64,000 nucleotides of DNA from AC-32 sp036522595 (GCA_036522595.1 DATDFL010000288.1:1-64000); one strand, 5' to 3'. Counted from the stretch's first letter, positions 6,462-15,047 are shown. Translations and numbers: made by a program. Notes: generated from the letters alone by a model not told the origin.

Positions 6462-9400
6462 ATGGAGTCCGTCTTCGAGCCGCTGCCGCCCGTGCCGGAC
6501 CACCCGGCCCTCGAGCGCGAGATTCTCGCCCGTTGGGACGAGGAGCAGACCTTCCAACGCCTCCGCGAGCAGAACCGCGGCAACGAGCGCTTCAGCTTCA
6601 TCGACGGCCCGATCACGGCCAACAACCCGATGGGCGTCCACCACGCGTGGGGCCGCGCGCTCAAGGACGTCTTCCAGCGGTACAAGGCGCTCCGCGGCTT
6701 CGACCAGCGCTACCAGAACGGCTTCGACTGCCAGGGCCTCTGGGTCGAAGTGGAGGTCGAGAAGGAGCTCGGGCTCAACTCGAAGCGCGAGATCGAGGAG
6801 TACGGGCTAGCCGAGTTCGCGGCGCGCTGCAGGGAGCGGGTCGCGAAGTTCACCCGCGTGATGATCGACCAGTCGAGACGCCTCGGCCAGTGGATGGACT
6901 GGGGCAACGACTACCTCACCTTCTCGGACACGAACATCGAGTACATCTGGCGGTTCCTGAAGGAGACCGACCGGCGCGGTTGGCTCTACAAGGGCCATCG
7001 CTCGACACAGTGGTGCCCCCGCTGCGGCACGTCGCTCTCGCAGCACGAGCAGGCCGGGGAGGAGAACTACAAGGAGCTCGAGCACCCGTCGCTCTACGTG
7101 CGCTTCCCGCTGAAGGGCCGCGAGGGCGAGGCGCTGATCGTGTGGACGACCACGCCCTGGACGCTGCCCGCCAACGTCGCGGCGGCGGTCAAGCCGGACG
7201 CCGAATACGTTCTCCACGACGACGGCGGCTGGCGTCTGGATCTCGGCGACGGGGTCGAGGGCCGTCGCGTCCCTGGGTCGGAGCTCGTCGGGCTCGAGTA
7301 CGGAGGCCCGTTCGACGACCTCGCGGCGCAGGGGAACGTCCCTCATCGCGTCATTCCGTGGAAGGAGGTCGCGCTCGACGAGGGCACCGGGATCGTCCAC
7401 ATCGCCCCGGGTGCCGGCGCGGAGGACTTCGAGCTCTCGCGCGTGCACGACCTGCCGGTGCTCGGCCCGATCGACGAGGGCGGCCGCTTCCTGCCCGGCT
7501 ACGGCCCGTTCGAGGGGATGTCCACGGACGAGGCCGCGGAGCCGATCATCGAGGCGCTCTGCGAGCGCGGCCTGCTCGTCGAGGCGGGGACGATCGTCCA
7601 CCGCTACCCGATCTGCTGGCGCTGCAAGACGCCGCTCGTCTTCCGCGTCGTCGACGACTGGTTCATCGCCTCCGACGAGCTGCGGGAGCAGCTGCTGGAC
7701 GCAAACCAGGACGTCGAGTGGACGCCGGCGCAATACCGGAAGCGAATGGACGACTGGCTCCGCAACATGGGCGACTGGAACATCTCGCGGAAGCGCTACT
7801 TCGGCCTGCCGCTGCCCTTCTACCCGTGCCACTGCGGGAAGCTGAACGTGATCGGCTCGCTCGCCGAGCTGCGGGAGCGCGCCACCTCCGGGCTCGACCA
7901 GCTGCAGGAGCTGCACCGCCCCTGGATCGACGAGGTGCCGATCAGCTGCGAGAGCTGCGGCGAGGAGGTGCGGCGGGTCCGCGAGGTCGGCGACGCCTGG
8001 CTCGACGCGGGGATCGTCCCTCTCTCGACGCTCGGCTGGCAGAACGCCGAGTGGGTCGAGCACGGTTACGGGACCGGCGCCGCGGAGGGGCTGACCGGCG
8101 CCGATCTCCCCGATCAGACCTACTGGGAGCACTGGTTCCCGGCGGACTGGATCTCCGAGAGCCGCGAGCAGATCCGGCTCTGGTTCTACTCGATCTCGTT
8201 CATGTCGATGACGTTGGTCGGGCGGCTGCCCTACCGGCGGGTGCTCGCCTACGAGCGCGTTCGCGACGAGCACGGGCTCGAGATGCACAAGTCCACCGGG
8301 AACGCGATCGAGGCGAACGAGGCCTTCGACCGGATGGGCGCGGACATCATGCGCTGGCTCTACTTCTCCGTGCCGCCGAGCCAGAACATCAACTTCGGCT
8401 ACGGGCCCGCGGATGAGGTCAAGCGCCGGCTGCTCACCTTCTGGAACTCGGTTGGCTTCCTCGTCACGTACGCGAACATCGCCGGCTGGCGGCCGGAGTG
8501 GGGGGCGGAGCCGTCCTCGGAGCAGCCGCTCGACCGCTGGCTCGTCGCGCGCACCGCCGCGCTCGTCCGCGATGCCGAGGACGCCTACGACCGCTACTGG
8601 ACGCCTGCGCTGACGCAGCTCTTCGAGCGCTTCGTCGATGACCTCTCGAACTGGTACATCCGCCGCTCGCGGCGTCGTTTCTGGAACGGGGAGCCGGAGG
8701 CCCTCGCCGCGCTGTGGTGGTCGGTCGTCCAGGCGCTGCGAGTGGTTGCGCCGGCGATGCCGTTCCTGGCCGACCACCTCTGGCGCCGGCTCGTGCTCGA
8801 GGGGCCGGACTCGGTGCACCTCTCCGGCTGGCCTGAGGTCGCCGAGCCGGACCGGGCGCTGCTCGACGAGATCGAGGAGGTGCGACGGGTGGTCGAGCTC
8901 GGCCGCCAGGCGCGCTCGCAGTCCGGGATCAAGCTCCGCCAGCCGCTGCGGCGGCTCGTCGTCCAGGGCGCCGACGGCGTCTCCCCGCATGCGGTCGAGA
9001 TCGCCGAGGAGCTGAGCGTCAAGGACGTCGAGTTCGGCGAGGTGGACGCGAGCGAGCTGCGCGTCAAGCCGAACCTGCCGGTGCTCGGCCCGAAGCTCGG
9101 CAAGCAGCTCGGCGCCGTCCGGGCCGCGCTCGAGGCGGGCCAGTTCGAGGAGATCGAGGGCGGCGGCTTCCGCGTCGACGGCCACGAGCTCGGCCCAGAG
9201 GAGGTGCTCGTCGAACGCCGAGGCAAGGAAGGCTGGGCAGTCGCAGGCGAGGACGGCCTCACGGTCGCCCTCGACCTCAGCCTCGACGACGAGCTGGAGC
9301 TCGAAGGCCGGGCCCGCGACCTGATCCACGAGATCAACCGCCTCCGCAAGGAGCAGGGCCTCGAAGTCACGGACCGGATCGTCCTGACGCTGCCGAGCAA

Positions 9401-9503
9401 CCACGCAGACCTGCTTCGCCACTCGGACTGGATCGCAGAGGAAACGCTGGCGGTCGAGATCAAAGCCGCAGGCACCGAGCTCAAGATCGAGAAAGCCGAG
9501 TAG
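6462..9503 (+). CDS. ileS: Isoleucyl-tRNA synthetase, IleRS2-like, with GVHH in place of HIGH
   Basis: A 1013-residue class I synthetase charging tRNA-Ile. The editing domain shows VWTTTPWTLPANVAAAV, and zinc-binding segments WCPRCGTSLSQHE and ICWRCKTPL resemble the eukaryote-like IleRS2 type. The catalytic HIGH motif is replaced by Gly58-Val-His-His61 (6633-6644) within NNPMGVHHAWG. The KMSKS position reads Glu607-Met-His-Lys-Ser611 in LEMHKSTGN. GXHH is the altered motif known from mupirocin hyper-resistant IleRS2 enzymes. A further Cys cluster (CHCGK, CESCGEE) sits mid-protein. An upstream in-frame ATG at 6375 is rejected because it overlaps the thioredoxin start region and lies before the -10 box. 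It stands alone in its transcription unit. Confidence 0.93.
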   Translation: MESVFEPLPPVPDHPALEREILARWDEEQTFQRLREQNRGNERFSFIDGPITANNPMGVHHAWGRALKDVFQRYKALRGFDQRYQNGFDCQGLWVEVEVEKELGLNSKREIEEYGLAEFAARCRERVAKFTRVMIDQSRRLGQWMDWGNDYLTFSDTNIEYIWRFLKETDRRGWLYKGHRSTQWCPRCGTSLSQHEQAGEENYKELEHPSLYVRFPLKGREGEALIVWTTTPWTLPANVAAAVKPDAEYVLHDDGGWRLDLGDGVEGRRVPGSELVGLEYGGPFDDLAAQGNVPHRVIPWKEVALDEGTGIVHIAPGAGAEDFELSRVHDLPVLGPIDEGGRFLPGYGPFEGMSTDEAAEPIIEALCERGLLVEAGTIVHRYPICWRCKTPLVFRVVDDWFIASDELREQLLDANQDVEWTPAQYRKRMDDWLRNMGDWNISRKRYFGLPLPFYPCHCGKLNVIGSLAELRERATSGLDQLQELHRPWIDEVPISCESCGEEVRRVREVGDAWLDAGIVPLSTLGWQNAEWVEHGYGTGAAEGLTGADLPDQTYWEHWFPADWISESREQIRLWFYSISFMSMTLVGRLPYRRVLAYERVRDEHGLEMHKSTGNAIEANEAFDRMGADIMRWLYFSVPPSQNINFGYGPADEVKRRLLTFWNSVGFLVTYANIAGWRPEWGAEPSSEQPLDRWLVARTAALVRDAEDAYDRYWTPALTQLFERFVDDLSNWYIRRSRRRFWNGEPEALAALWWSVVQALRVVAPAMPFLADHLWRRLVLEGPDSVHLSGWPEVAEPDRALLDEIEEVRRVVELGRQARSQSGIKLRQPLRRLVVQGADGVSPHAVEIAEELSVKDVEFGEVDASELRVKPNLPVLGPKLGKQLGAVRAALEAGQFEEIEGGGFRVDGHELGPEEVLVERRGKEGWAVAGEDGLTVALDLSLDDELELEGRARDLIHEINRLRKEQGLEVTDRIVLTLPSNHADLLRHSDWIAEETLAVEIKAAGTELKIEKAE

Positions 9504-9517
9504 GGCAGCCGAGATCC

Positions 9518-9543
9518 GCCGCCGGAGCCGGGCCTTGCCCGGC
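9518..9543 (+). repeat. Dispersed hairpin repeat, copy 1 (second copy at 56621-56646)
   Basis: A 26-bp segment containing the perfect 7-bp hairpin GCCGGGC-CTT-GCCCGGC, 14 nt after the ileS stop. It matches 56621-56646 at 25 of 26 positions in the same orientation; the single difference lies in the loop. It could act as a terminator or a REP-like element. Confidence 0.6.
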
Positions 9544-9735
9544 AAAACCAGGGGTTCACCCGCGATTTCGGAGAGAAGCCCGCCGCTCGGGGGGTGGTGG
9601 CGACGGGCTCTCCCCAGTGCTCGCCGCGGGCCTCAAGGCCAGGTACAGGGCTCCGCGGCTCGCATCGCCCAGTAACCGAGACGGTATCCCGCGCGCGGGC
9701 GCATTCCAATAGGCCGTCCGGCCTATCTTTGGAAA
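9518..9735 (+). other. Hairpin-rich intergenic region, possible structured RNA
   Basis: The 296-bp gap between ileS and the sensor kinase holds no credible gene. It contains consecutive inverted repeats: 9518-9543; GAGAAGCCCG...CGGGCTCTC (9573-9612); CCGCGG...CCGCGG (9624-9658) enclosing GGCCT-CA-AGGCC (9629-9640); CCCGCGCGCGGG (9688-9699); and TTCCA-ATAGGCC-GTCC-GGCCTAT-CTT-TGGAA (9704-9734). The last ends 65 nt before the kinase start. It matches no riboswitch class that I can recognise. Confidence 0.45.
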
Positions 9736-9782
9736 CCGGTACGAGCTTGTTTGCCGGACAGAAAGGGCTCCTGGCCGATGCG

Positions 9783-9788
9783 TATCAT
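9783..9788 (+). promoter_or_regulatory. Possible -10 element (TATCAT) for the sensor kinase
   Basis: TATCAT fits TANNNT and ends 11 nt before GTG 9800. No clear -35 was seen at 16-18 bp. Confidence 0.3.
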
Positions 9789-9799
9789 CAAAGGCCCCA

Positions 9800-12700
9800 G
9801 TGACCCCCCAAAACCAGGCTGTCTACTTCAACGCTGTGCCGCTGCTCGTGCTCGCGGCTGCGTACCTCCTGGTCGCGCTCATGCTTGGGCCGCCGCTCTG
9901 GCGGGAACGGAGCCGCGCCGGTCTCGCCGATGCCGCCCTCGCGCTCCTCTTTCCGGGGATCGGAATCCCCGCAGCGGTCTTCGGCATCCTGGTGCTCATC
10001 GACCGGCGCCCGGTCGGCGGGCACGTCTGGCCGCCGTTCGCGGCCTGCGTGGTCGGCCTCATTCCGCCGATCCTCGTCGGCCTGTCGCGGCGGAGCGACC
10101 GCTCGAATCTGCTCCTCAGCGGCGCTCGCGCGCGTGAAGCAGAAGAGCTCGTTTCGCTGCGCGACCGGGAGCTCGACGCCGTCGCCCGACTCGCGAGCTC
10201 GCTGGCCCGCCTGCAGGAGCCCGTTGCCGCCGGACGCGCGCTGCTCGACGAGATCGTCGCGCTGCTGAGCGTCGAGTTCGCGGCGCTCGCGCTGATCAGG
10301 GAGGGCCAGCGCAACGCGCACGGCCTCGTCGCCCGCACCGGAGACGGAGAGGACGTCGACTGGTGGTCCGAGATGAGCGTCGACCTCGTCGACGAGCCCT
10401 CGGGAATCGCCAGCGCCTTCCACGAGGCCGCGCCCGTCGCGGTCTACGACATCGAGGCGTCGCCGCTCGTGAGCCGCCGCCTGGCGAAGGCGGCCGGCGC
10501 GAAGAGCGCTGCCTTCGTGCCGCTCACCGTGGACGAGCGAGTGATCGGCGTGCTCGTCGCCGCGTGCACGAGCGAGAGGCGCGCCTTCTCGACGGAGGAG
10601 CTTCGCCTGATGCAGGCGGTCGCCGGCGAAGCGGCAATCGCGCTCGATCGGACTCGCTCTGCGGCGGCTCTGGACGAGGCGCTCGCGCGCGAACGGCTCG
10701 TCGCCGAGATCTCGCGCCGCGTGCGGTCGGTTCACGACCTCGACACCGTCACCCGCGTGGCCGTGACGGAGACCGGCCGCGCCCTGGGTGCGTCGCGCTG
10801 CTTCCTGCGGCTCGGCGAGCCGGGAGAGCTTCCGATCCGGGCGGAGTGGTTCGCCGAAGGGCTCTCGCCCATCGGCGAGGACACCGTCGAGCGGCTGCCT
10901 GCCTCCAACCTCGCGGCACGCGAGCGGCGGACGGTTGCGATCTCCGACGCGCGCGACTCCGCCGACCTGGACGATCCGCTGCTCGGCGGCAGGGAGGTTT
11001 TGGAGCAGCTCGGCTCGCGTGCGGCGCTTGCGACGCCGGTGGTGGTCTTCGACCGGATGATCGGCGTGCTCGCGCTGCATCGCACGGAGCCGCGCCCATG
11101 GGCAGATAGCGACATCTCCGTTGCGGAGGCCGTTGCGCACGAGATCGGCCTTGCAGTTCACTCGGCCGCGCTGCTCGAGGAGAACGAGCGCCGGCTCGGC
11201 GAGCAGGGCGCGCTGTTGAAGGCCGCGCAGGTCGTCACCAGCGAGCTGGAGCTGAAGGCGGTCTTGCAGCGGCTGGTCGACGAGGTCGCCGGTCTGCTCC
11301 GCGCCGAGGCCGTCGACTGCTATCTGCTCGACACCGAGCGCGGCGTGCTGCGCTGCGCCGCCGTCCACGGCTTGACCGAAGAGATGCTGGGCTTCGAGTT
11401 CCCCGCAGACCGCGGCCTGGCCGGCCGCGCGATCCGGCGAGGGCGTTCGGCGCTCGCGGACGACTACGCGCAGGTGCCCGAGACCGTGCCGCACGCCGCC
11501 TACGAGGGGTTTCGCAGCGCCGTCGTCGCGCCGATGCGCTGGTCGGGCGAGGTCAAGGGGGTGCTCGGCGTCGGCACGCGCGACGCGGGCCGCCGGCTCA
11601 CGCACGCCGAGGCCGACCTGCTCGAGACGTTCGCGAATCTCGCCGCGCTCGCGCTGCGCAACGCGGAGAGCTTCGAAGAGCGCTCGCGCCAGGCGCGCGT
11701 GCAGCGTGGCTTCTACCGGATCGCCGCGGTGCTGGCGGAGCCGATCTCGCTGGAGGAGACCCTCGACGCGCTGGCCCAGGCCGCTGCCGAGGCCCTTGGC
11801 GGCGCGAGCGCGGCGGTGATCATGCCCGGCCCTGAAGACCTGAGCCTCGCCGGGCTTCATGGGCTGCCCGCGCCGCTGATCCGGTTCCTCGAGGACGGGC
11901 TCGCCGGGCCCGACGACCCGCTACGAGCATCAGCCCGGAGGAGGCGCGTGCTCGCCGCCCCGAAGATCGCGGACGACGACCGCTTCGACGAGGACTGGCG
12001 TCGCATCGCGGAGGAGTGCGGGTACGGCTCGGTGCTCGCCGCTCCGGTCGAGAGCCCGCGCAGCGACGACGGCGGCCTCGTGCTCGTCTTCTTCGCGGAA
12101 GAGCGGCGCTTCGCGGACGACGACCTCGAGCTCGCGCGGAACCTGACCGCTGCGGCCCGCGGCGCACTTGAGCGCAGCGGCCTGTTCGAGGCCGAGCGGC
12201 GGCAGCGCGCCCTGGCGCAGGAGCTCGCCGAGACGTCCCGGATCCTCACCCCCGAGCTCGACCCGGCCGTCGTCCTGGACGAAGTCGTCCGCCGCGCGCC
12301 GAAGCTGCTCTCCGCAGACGCAGCCGTTCTTCGACTCCTCGAGGGCGACGAGCTGGCTCCCGGTGCCGCGAGCGGCGTCTCCGACGAGGCCGCGCTCGAC
12401 GTGCGCCTGCCCTCCACCGCGAGGCTCGCCGGCGACGCGGTGCAGTCGCGAGGCCCGGTCGCGATCGCGGACGCCCGCGAGGACCAGCGCCTGCTGCAGG
12501 CCGACCCGGTCCTCGCCGCAGGCTACGCCGGCTACGCGGCGGCTCCGCTCGTCGGTCCGGAGGGCACCGTGCACGGCGTGCTCTCCGTCTACACCGAGGA
12601 GCCCAGGTTCTGGGCGGCCGACGAGGTCGACACGTTGGTGAGCTTCGCGCGCAACGTCTCGGCGGCGCTCTCGAGCGCCGAGCTCTACCAGCGCGTCGCC

Positions 12701-13747
12701 CTCGAGAGGGACCGCAGCGAGGCGATCCTCAAGAACATCGCCGACGGGATCGTGGCCGTCGACCGTGACGGGAAGGTCGTTCTCTGGAACGCCGCCGCGG
12801 AGGCGATCTCCGGCGTGCCGGCCGAGGAAGCGCTCGACCGCGCGCCGGCGGAAGTGCTGCAGCGCGAGCTCGAGTCGCCGGGCGACGCACCCAGCGGGGA
12901 GCGCCTCGTGTCGATCCGGCGCGGCGCCGAGGAGATCTGGCTCTCGCTCACGGAGGCGGTGATGCGAGATCCGGCCGGCGCGGTCGCGGGCCGCATCTTC
13001 GCGTTCAGGGACATCTCCGCCGAGCGCGTGGTCGAGCAGATGAAGCGCGAGTTCGTCTCGAACGTCTCCCGCGAGCTGCGCTCGCCGCTGACCTCCATCT
13101 ACGGTTTCGGCGAGACGCTGCTCCGCGACGACGTGCTGTTCGGCGAGGAGGAGCGCGAGACGTTCCTCCGCTACATCACGTCGGAGGCCGGCCGGCTGAC
13201 TGCGATCGTCGACCGTCTGCTCGCGGTCGCGCGGCTCGACACCGGTGACCTGCAGGTGAACCTCGCAGCGACCGACGTGGGCGCCGTCGTCAGGGAGGTC
13301 GTCGGCACAGCGCAGTCCATCAGCGGGAGCGGACACGAGTTCGTGCTCGACCTGCCGCCGGAGCAGATCGAGGCCGACGCCGACCGCGACAAGCTGCGGC
13401 AGATCGTCACCGACCTCGTGGAGAACGCGATCAAGTACTCGCCGGAAGGCGGCACGATCACGGTCTCGGTCAGCCGCCGCGAAGACGCGGTCGAGATCAG
13501 CGTCGACGACGAGGGCATCGGCATCCCGGAGTCCGAACGAGCCCGAATCTTCACCAAGTTCTACCGAGCCGAGTCGGAGGGGCGCGACCTCGCCAGCGGC
13601 GGCAGCGGCCTCGGCCTCTTCATCGCCAAGGAGCTCCTCGCGGCGATGCGGGGCCGGATCTGGGTGCGCCCTCGCGCCGGCAGGGGCTCGAGCTTTGTGT
13701 TCACACTCCCGGCGGCTGGGCAAGCACTACTCAGCGAGCGCGAGTAA
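9800..13747 (+). CDS. Multi-GAF/PAS sensor histidine kinase lacking the canonical H-box histidine
   Basis: A 1315-residue protein. Two or three membrane segments occupy residues about 8-95. Five GAF-like domains follow at roughly 115-295, 295-455, 455-630, 630-800 and 800-965, each ending in a variant of IGVL... and ALDRTRSA/ALERSG-like helices. A PAS domain (ILKNIADGIVAVDRDGKVVLWNAA) spans about 970-1075. The dimerisation helix reads SNVSRELRSPLTSIYGF: codon 1091 (13070-13072) is CGC, so Arg replaces the phospho-accepting His of SHELRTPL. N, G1 and G2 boxes (LVENAIKYSPEGG, DDEGIGIPESE, GGSGLGLFIAKEL) look intact, so ATP binding is expected. The response-regulator gene starts 9 bp downstream. 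Confidence 0.88.
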   Translation: MTPQNQAVYFNAVPLLVLAAAYLLVALMLGPPLWRERSRAGLADAALALLFPGIGIPAAVFGILVLIDRRPVGGHVWPPFAACVVGLIPPILVGLSRRSDRSNLLLSGARAREAEELVSLRDRELDAVARLASSLARLQEPVAAGRALLDEIVALLSVEFAALALIREGQRNAHGLVARTGDGEDVDWWSEMSVDLVDEPSGIASAFHEAAPVAVYDIEASPLVSRRLAKAAGAKSAAFVPLTVDERVIGVLVAACTSERRAFSTEELRLMQAVAGEAAIALDRTRSAAALDEALARERLVAEISRRVRSVHDLDTVTRVAVTETGRALGASRCFLRLGEPGELPIRAEWFAEGLSPIGEDTVERLPASNLAARERRTVAISDARDSADLDDPLLGGREVLEQLGSRAALATPVVVFDRMIGVLALHRTEPRPWADSDISVAEAVAHEIGLAVHSAALLEENERRLGEQGALLKAAQVVTSELELKAVLQRLVDEVAGLLRAEAVDCYLLDTERGVLRCAAVHGLTEEMLGFEFPADRGLAGRAIRRGRSALADDYAQVPETVPHAAYEGFRSAVVAPMRWSGEVKGVLGVGTRDAGRRLTHAEADLLETFANLAALALRNAESFEERSRQARVQRGFYRIAAVLAEPISLEETLDALAQAAAEALGGASAAVIMPGPEDLSLAGLHGLPAPLIRFLEDGLAGPDDPLRASARRRRVLAAPKIADDDRFDEDWRRIAEECGYGSVLAAPVESPRSDDGGLVLVFFAEERRFADDDLELARNLTAAARGALERSGLFEAERRQRALAQELAETSRILTPELDPAVVLDEVVRRAPKLLSADAAVLRLLEGDELAPGAASGVSDEAALDVRLPSTARLAGDAVQSRGPVAIADAREDQRLLQADPVLAAGYAGYAAAPLVGPEGTVHGVLSVYTEEPRFWAADEVDTLVSFARNVSAALSSAELYQRVALERDRSEAILKNIADGIVAVDRDGKVVLWNAAAEAISGVPAEEALDRAPAEVLQRELESPGDAPSGERLVSIRRGAEEIWLSLTEAVMRDPAGAVAGRIFAFRDISAERVVEQMKREFVSNVSRELRSPLTSIYGFGETLLRDDVLFGEEERETFLRYITSEAGRLTAIVDRLLAVARLDTGDLQVNLAATDVGAVVREVVGTAQSISGSGHEFVLDLPPEQIEADADRDKLRQIVTDLVENAIKYSPEGGTITVSVSRREDAVEISVDDEGIGIPESERARIFTKFYRAESEGRDLASGGSGLGLFIAKELLAAMRGRIWVRPRAGRGSSFVFTLPAAGQALLSERE

Positions 13748-13756
13748 AGGGGAGGT

Positions 13757-14212
13757 ATGAATTCCGACCGGAACGTGAGGGTGCTGGTCATTGACGACGA
13801 GGCTCCGATCCGGCTGCTCTGCCGGGTCAACCTCGAGGCGGAGCAGATGGACGTCCTCGAGGCGAGCGACGGGCCGACTGGGCTGGAGAAGGCGCGCAAC
13901 GGGGAGCCCGACGTGATCCTGCTCGACGTGATGATGCCCGGGCTCGACGGGTGGCAGGTCGCCGAGGAGCTGATCGGCGACGACCGAACGCGCTCCATCC
14001 CGATCGTCTTCCTGACAGCCCGCGCCGAGGCGCGCGACCGCGCGCGTGGGCTCGACCTCGGCGGGATCGACTACGTCACGAAGCCGTTCAACCCCGTCGA
14101 GCTGGCCCCGCTTGTCCGGGAGCTGATCCACCGGGTCGACCTCGGCGAGCGCGAGGACGTGCGCCGCGAGAAGATCGCCGAGCTTCGGGATCTGATCGAT
14201 CCCAACGAATAG
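13757..14212 (+). CDS. Single-domain response regulator
   Basis: A 151-residue receiver-only protein. The acidic pocket is Asp13-Asp14, the phospho-acceptor is Asp57 (VILLDVMMPG), with Thr87 and Lys109 (YVTKPF) in the expected places. A short charged C-terminal helix replaces any output domain, so it likely acts by protein contacts as a CheY/DivK-like or phosphorelay element. GGGGAGG just before ATG 13757 gives a strong ribosome site. It is presumably co-transcribed with the preceding kinase, although that kinase lacks the usual phospho-donor His. Confidence 0.9.
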   Translation: MNSDRNVRVLVIDDEAPIRLLCRVNLEAEQMDVLEASDGPTGLEKARNGEPDVILLDVMMPGLDGWQVAEELIGDDRTRSIPIVFLTARAEARDRARGLDLGGIDYVTKPFNPVELAPLVRELIHRVDLGEREDVRREKIAELRDLIDPNE

Positions 14213-14241
14213 CTAACCAGCTATCCAGCTATCGCTTTGCG

Positions 14242-14715
14242 TTACCGGCCCGCGAAGTCGGTCGTGATGACGGCCGCGCCGGCGTAGCCGCCGAAGGTGC
14301 CGACCCGTTCCCCGACGCCGACGGTGCGGTAGCCGGGCCGCAGGAGGTTCGCGCGGTGCTCCGGGCTAGCGAGCCAGAGGTTCACCACCGAATGCGCTTC
14401 GGAGAGTGCGCCGACCGCCCACGCGAGATTCTCGCCGATGCGCCTCGCCCGCACGCCTGCCCGGCGGATGCGTCTGGCGAAGGCGCCGTGGCTGAACGTG
14501 TTCGTTCGCAGCATTGCCAGTGAGTGCCTGCAAGCGGTGCGCTGGAGCCGCCCGTCGATCCGGAGCGGTGCGACCCCGTGCGCGTGCCGTGCTTCGTTCA
14601 TCGCCTGGAGCAGTGCGAGCTCGGCCGCAGTGGGCGACGCCTTCGCCGGGCCGACCAAGGCCGAAAAAGCGAACGCGCAAACGACAACAACTACTGTCAG
14701 GACTCGCCGGGGCAC
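14242..14715 (-). CDS. Secreted CAP/SCP-domain protein
   Basis: A 157-residue protein starting at GTG 14715 with a signal peptide (residues about 1-26, VLTVVVVVCAFAFSALVGPAKA). The rest is a bacterial CAP domain (YkwD type) with LLQAMNEARHAHGVAPL, FSHGAFARRI, IGENLAWAV and LWLASPEHRANLLRPGYRTVGVG. The His of FSH and Glu of GEN are the conserved cavity residues. The biochemical role of bacterial CAP proteins is largely unknown; wall-associated functions are suspected. A paralogue lies at 29296-29829. The upstream region is unusually AT-rich and holds inverted repeats. Confidence 0.85.
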   Translation of the reverse strand: MPRRVLTVVVVVCAFAFSALVGPAKASPTAAELALLQAMNEARHAHGVAPLRIDGRLQRTACRHSLAMLRTNTFSHGAFARRIRRAGVRARRIGENLAWAVGALSEAHSVVNLWLASPEHRANLLRPGYRTVGVGERVGTFGGYAGAAVITTDFAGR

Positions 14716-14739
14716 GAGTGCCGGGCATATAAGCAGACC

Positions 14740-14751
14740 TTCCGGACGGAA
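14740..14751. promoter_or_regulatory. Small inverted repeat upstream of the CAP gene
   Basis: TTCCG-GA-CGGAA lies 25 bp upstream of GTG 14715, next to TTATAT on the reverse strand. It could be an operator; no regulator is identified. Confidence 0.3.
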
Positions 14752-14791
14752 AGCTCCTTGAAACTTGAGTTTTTACACTTTTCAAACAGCC

Positions 14792-14818
14792 AAATTTCCC
14801 GCTGGGAGCGGGAAGTTT
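14792..14818. other. Near-perfect inverted repeat between CAP gene and tRNA-Pro
   Basis: Two 12-nt arms (AAATTTCCCGCT and AGCGGGAAGTTT) around GGG differ from perfect symmetry by one wobble pair. The repeat lies in a 142-bp AT-rich gap between divergently transcribed genes and overlaps the edge of the tRNA -35 box. It may be an operator or terminator. Confidence 0.4.
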
Positions 14819-14844
14819 GCGATTTCTCACTTCAAAGTTAGACT
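14817..14844 (+). promoter_or_regulatory. Promoter of tRNA-Pro
   Basis: TTGCGA (14817-14822) and TAGACT (14839-14844) are separated by 16 bp, with the tRNA beginning 13 nt later. TTGCGA also precedes rplU, and TAGACT precedes ndk, mreB and tRNA-Ala. Confidence 0.6.
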
Positions 14845-14857
14845 GAAAATCGCGTTT

Positions 14858-14932
14858 CGGGACGTAGCGCAGCCTGGTTAGCGCGCCTGCTTTGGGAGCA
14901 GGAGGCCGGCGGTTCGAATCCGCCCGTCCCGA
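14858..14932 (+). tRNA. tRNA-Pro (UGG anticodon)
   Basis: A cloverleaf can be drawn with a perfect 7-bp acceptor stem (CGGGACG/CGTCCCG), anticodon TGG in the loop TTTGGGA, T-arm GGTTCGAATCC and discriminator A. The CCA end is not encoded. Confidence 0.93.
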
Positions 14933-15047
14933 CTCATCCGTCGCGGAGAGCGGCTCCGAACGCCCAGGCGACGCTTCCGAGCAGGAGGGTCGTAGATGGC
15001 AGGATCTCCTTAGGAACGAAGTCCAACAGGGCACCAGAGGGAGCGGT

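Noticed and set aside
6807..9545. Long reverse-strand ORF opposite ileS
   Set aside because: It lacks recognisable domains and exists because high-GC codon bias keeps the antisense frame open.
9788..13723. Reverse-strand ORFs opposite the sensor kinase
   Set aside because: Composition is Arg/Asp/His-rich antisense sequence with no domain; the forward strand encodes clear GAF and kinase motifs.
14892..15047. Upstream extension of the oxidoreductase into tRNA-Pro
   Set aside because: The extended reading crosses the tRNA gene and lacks family similarity before GTG 15048.
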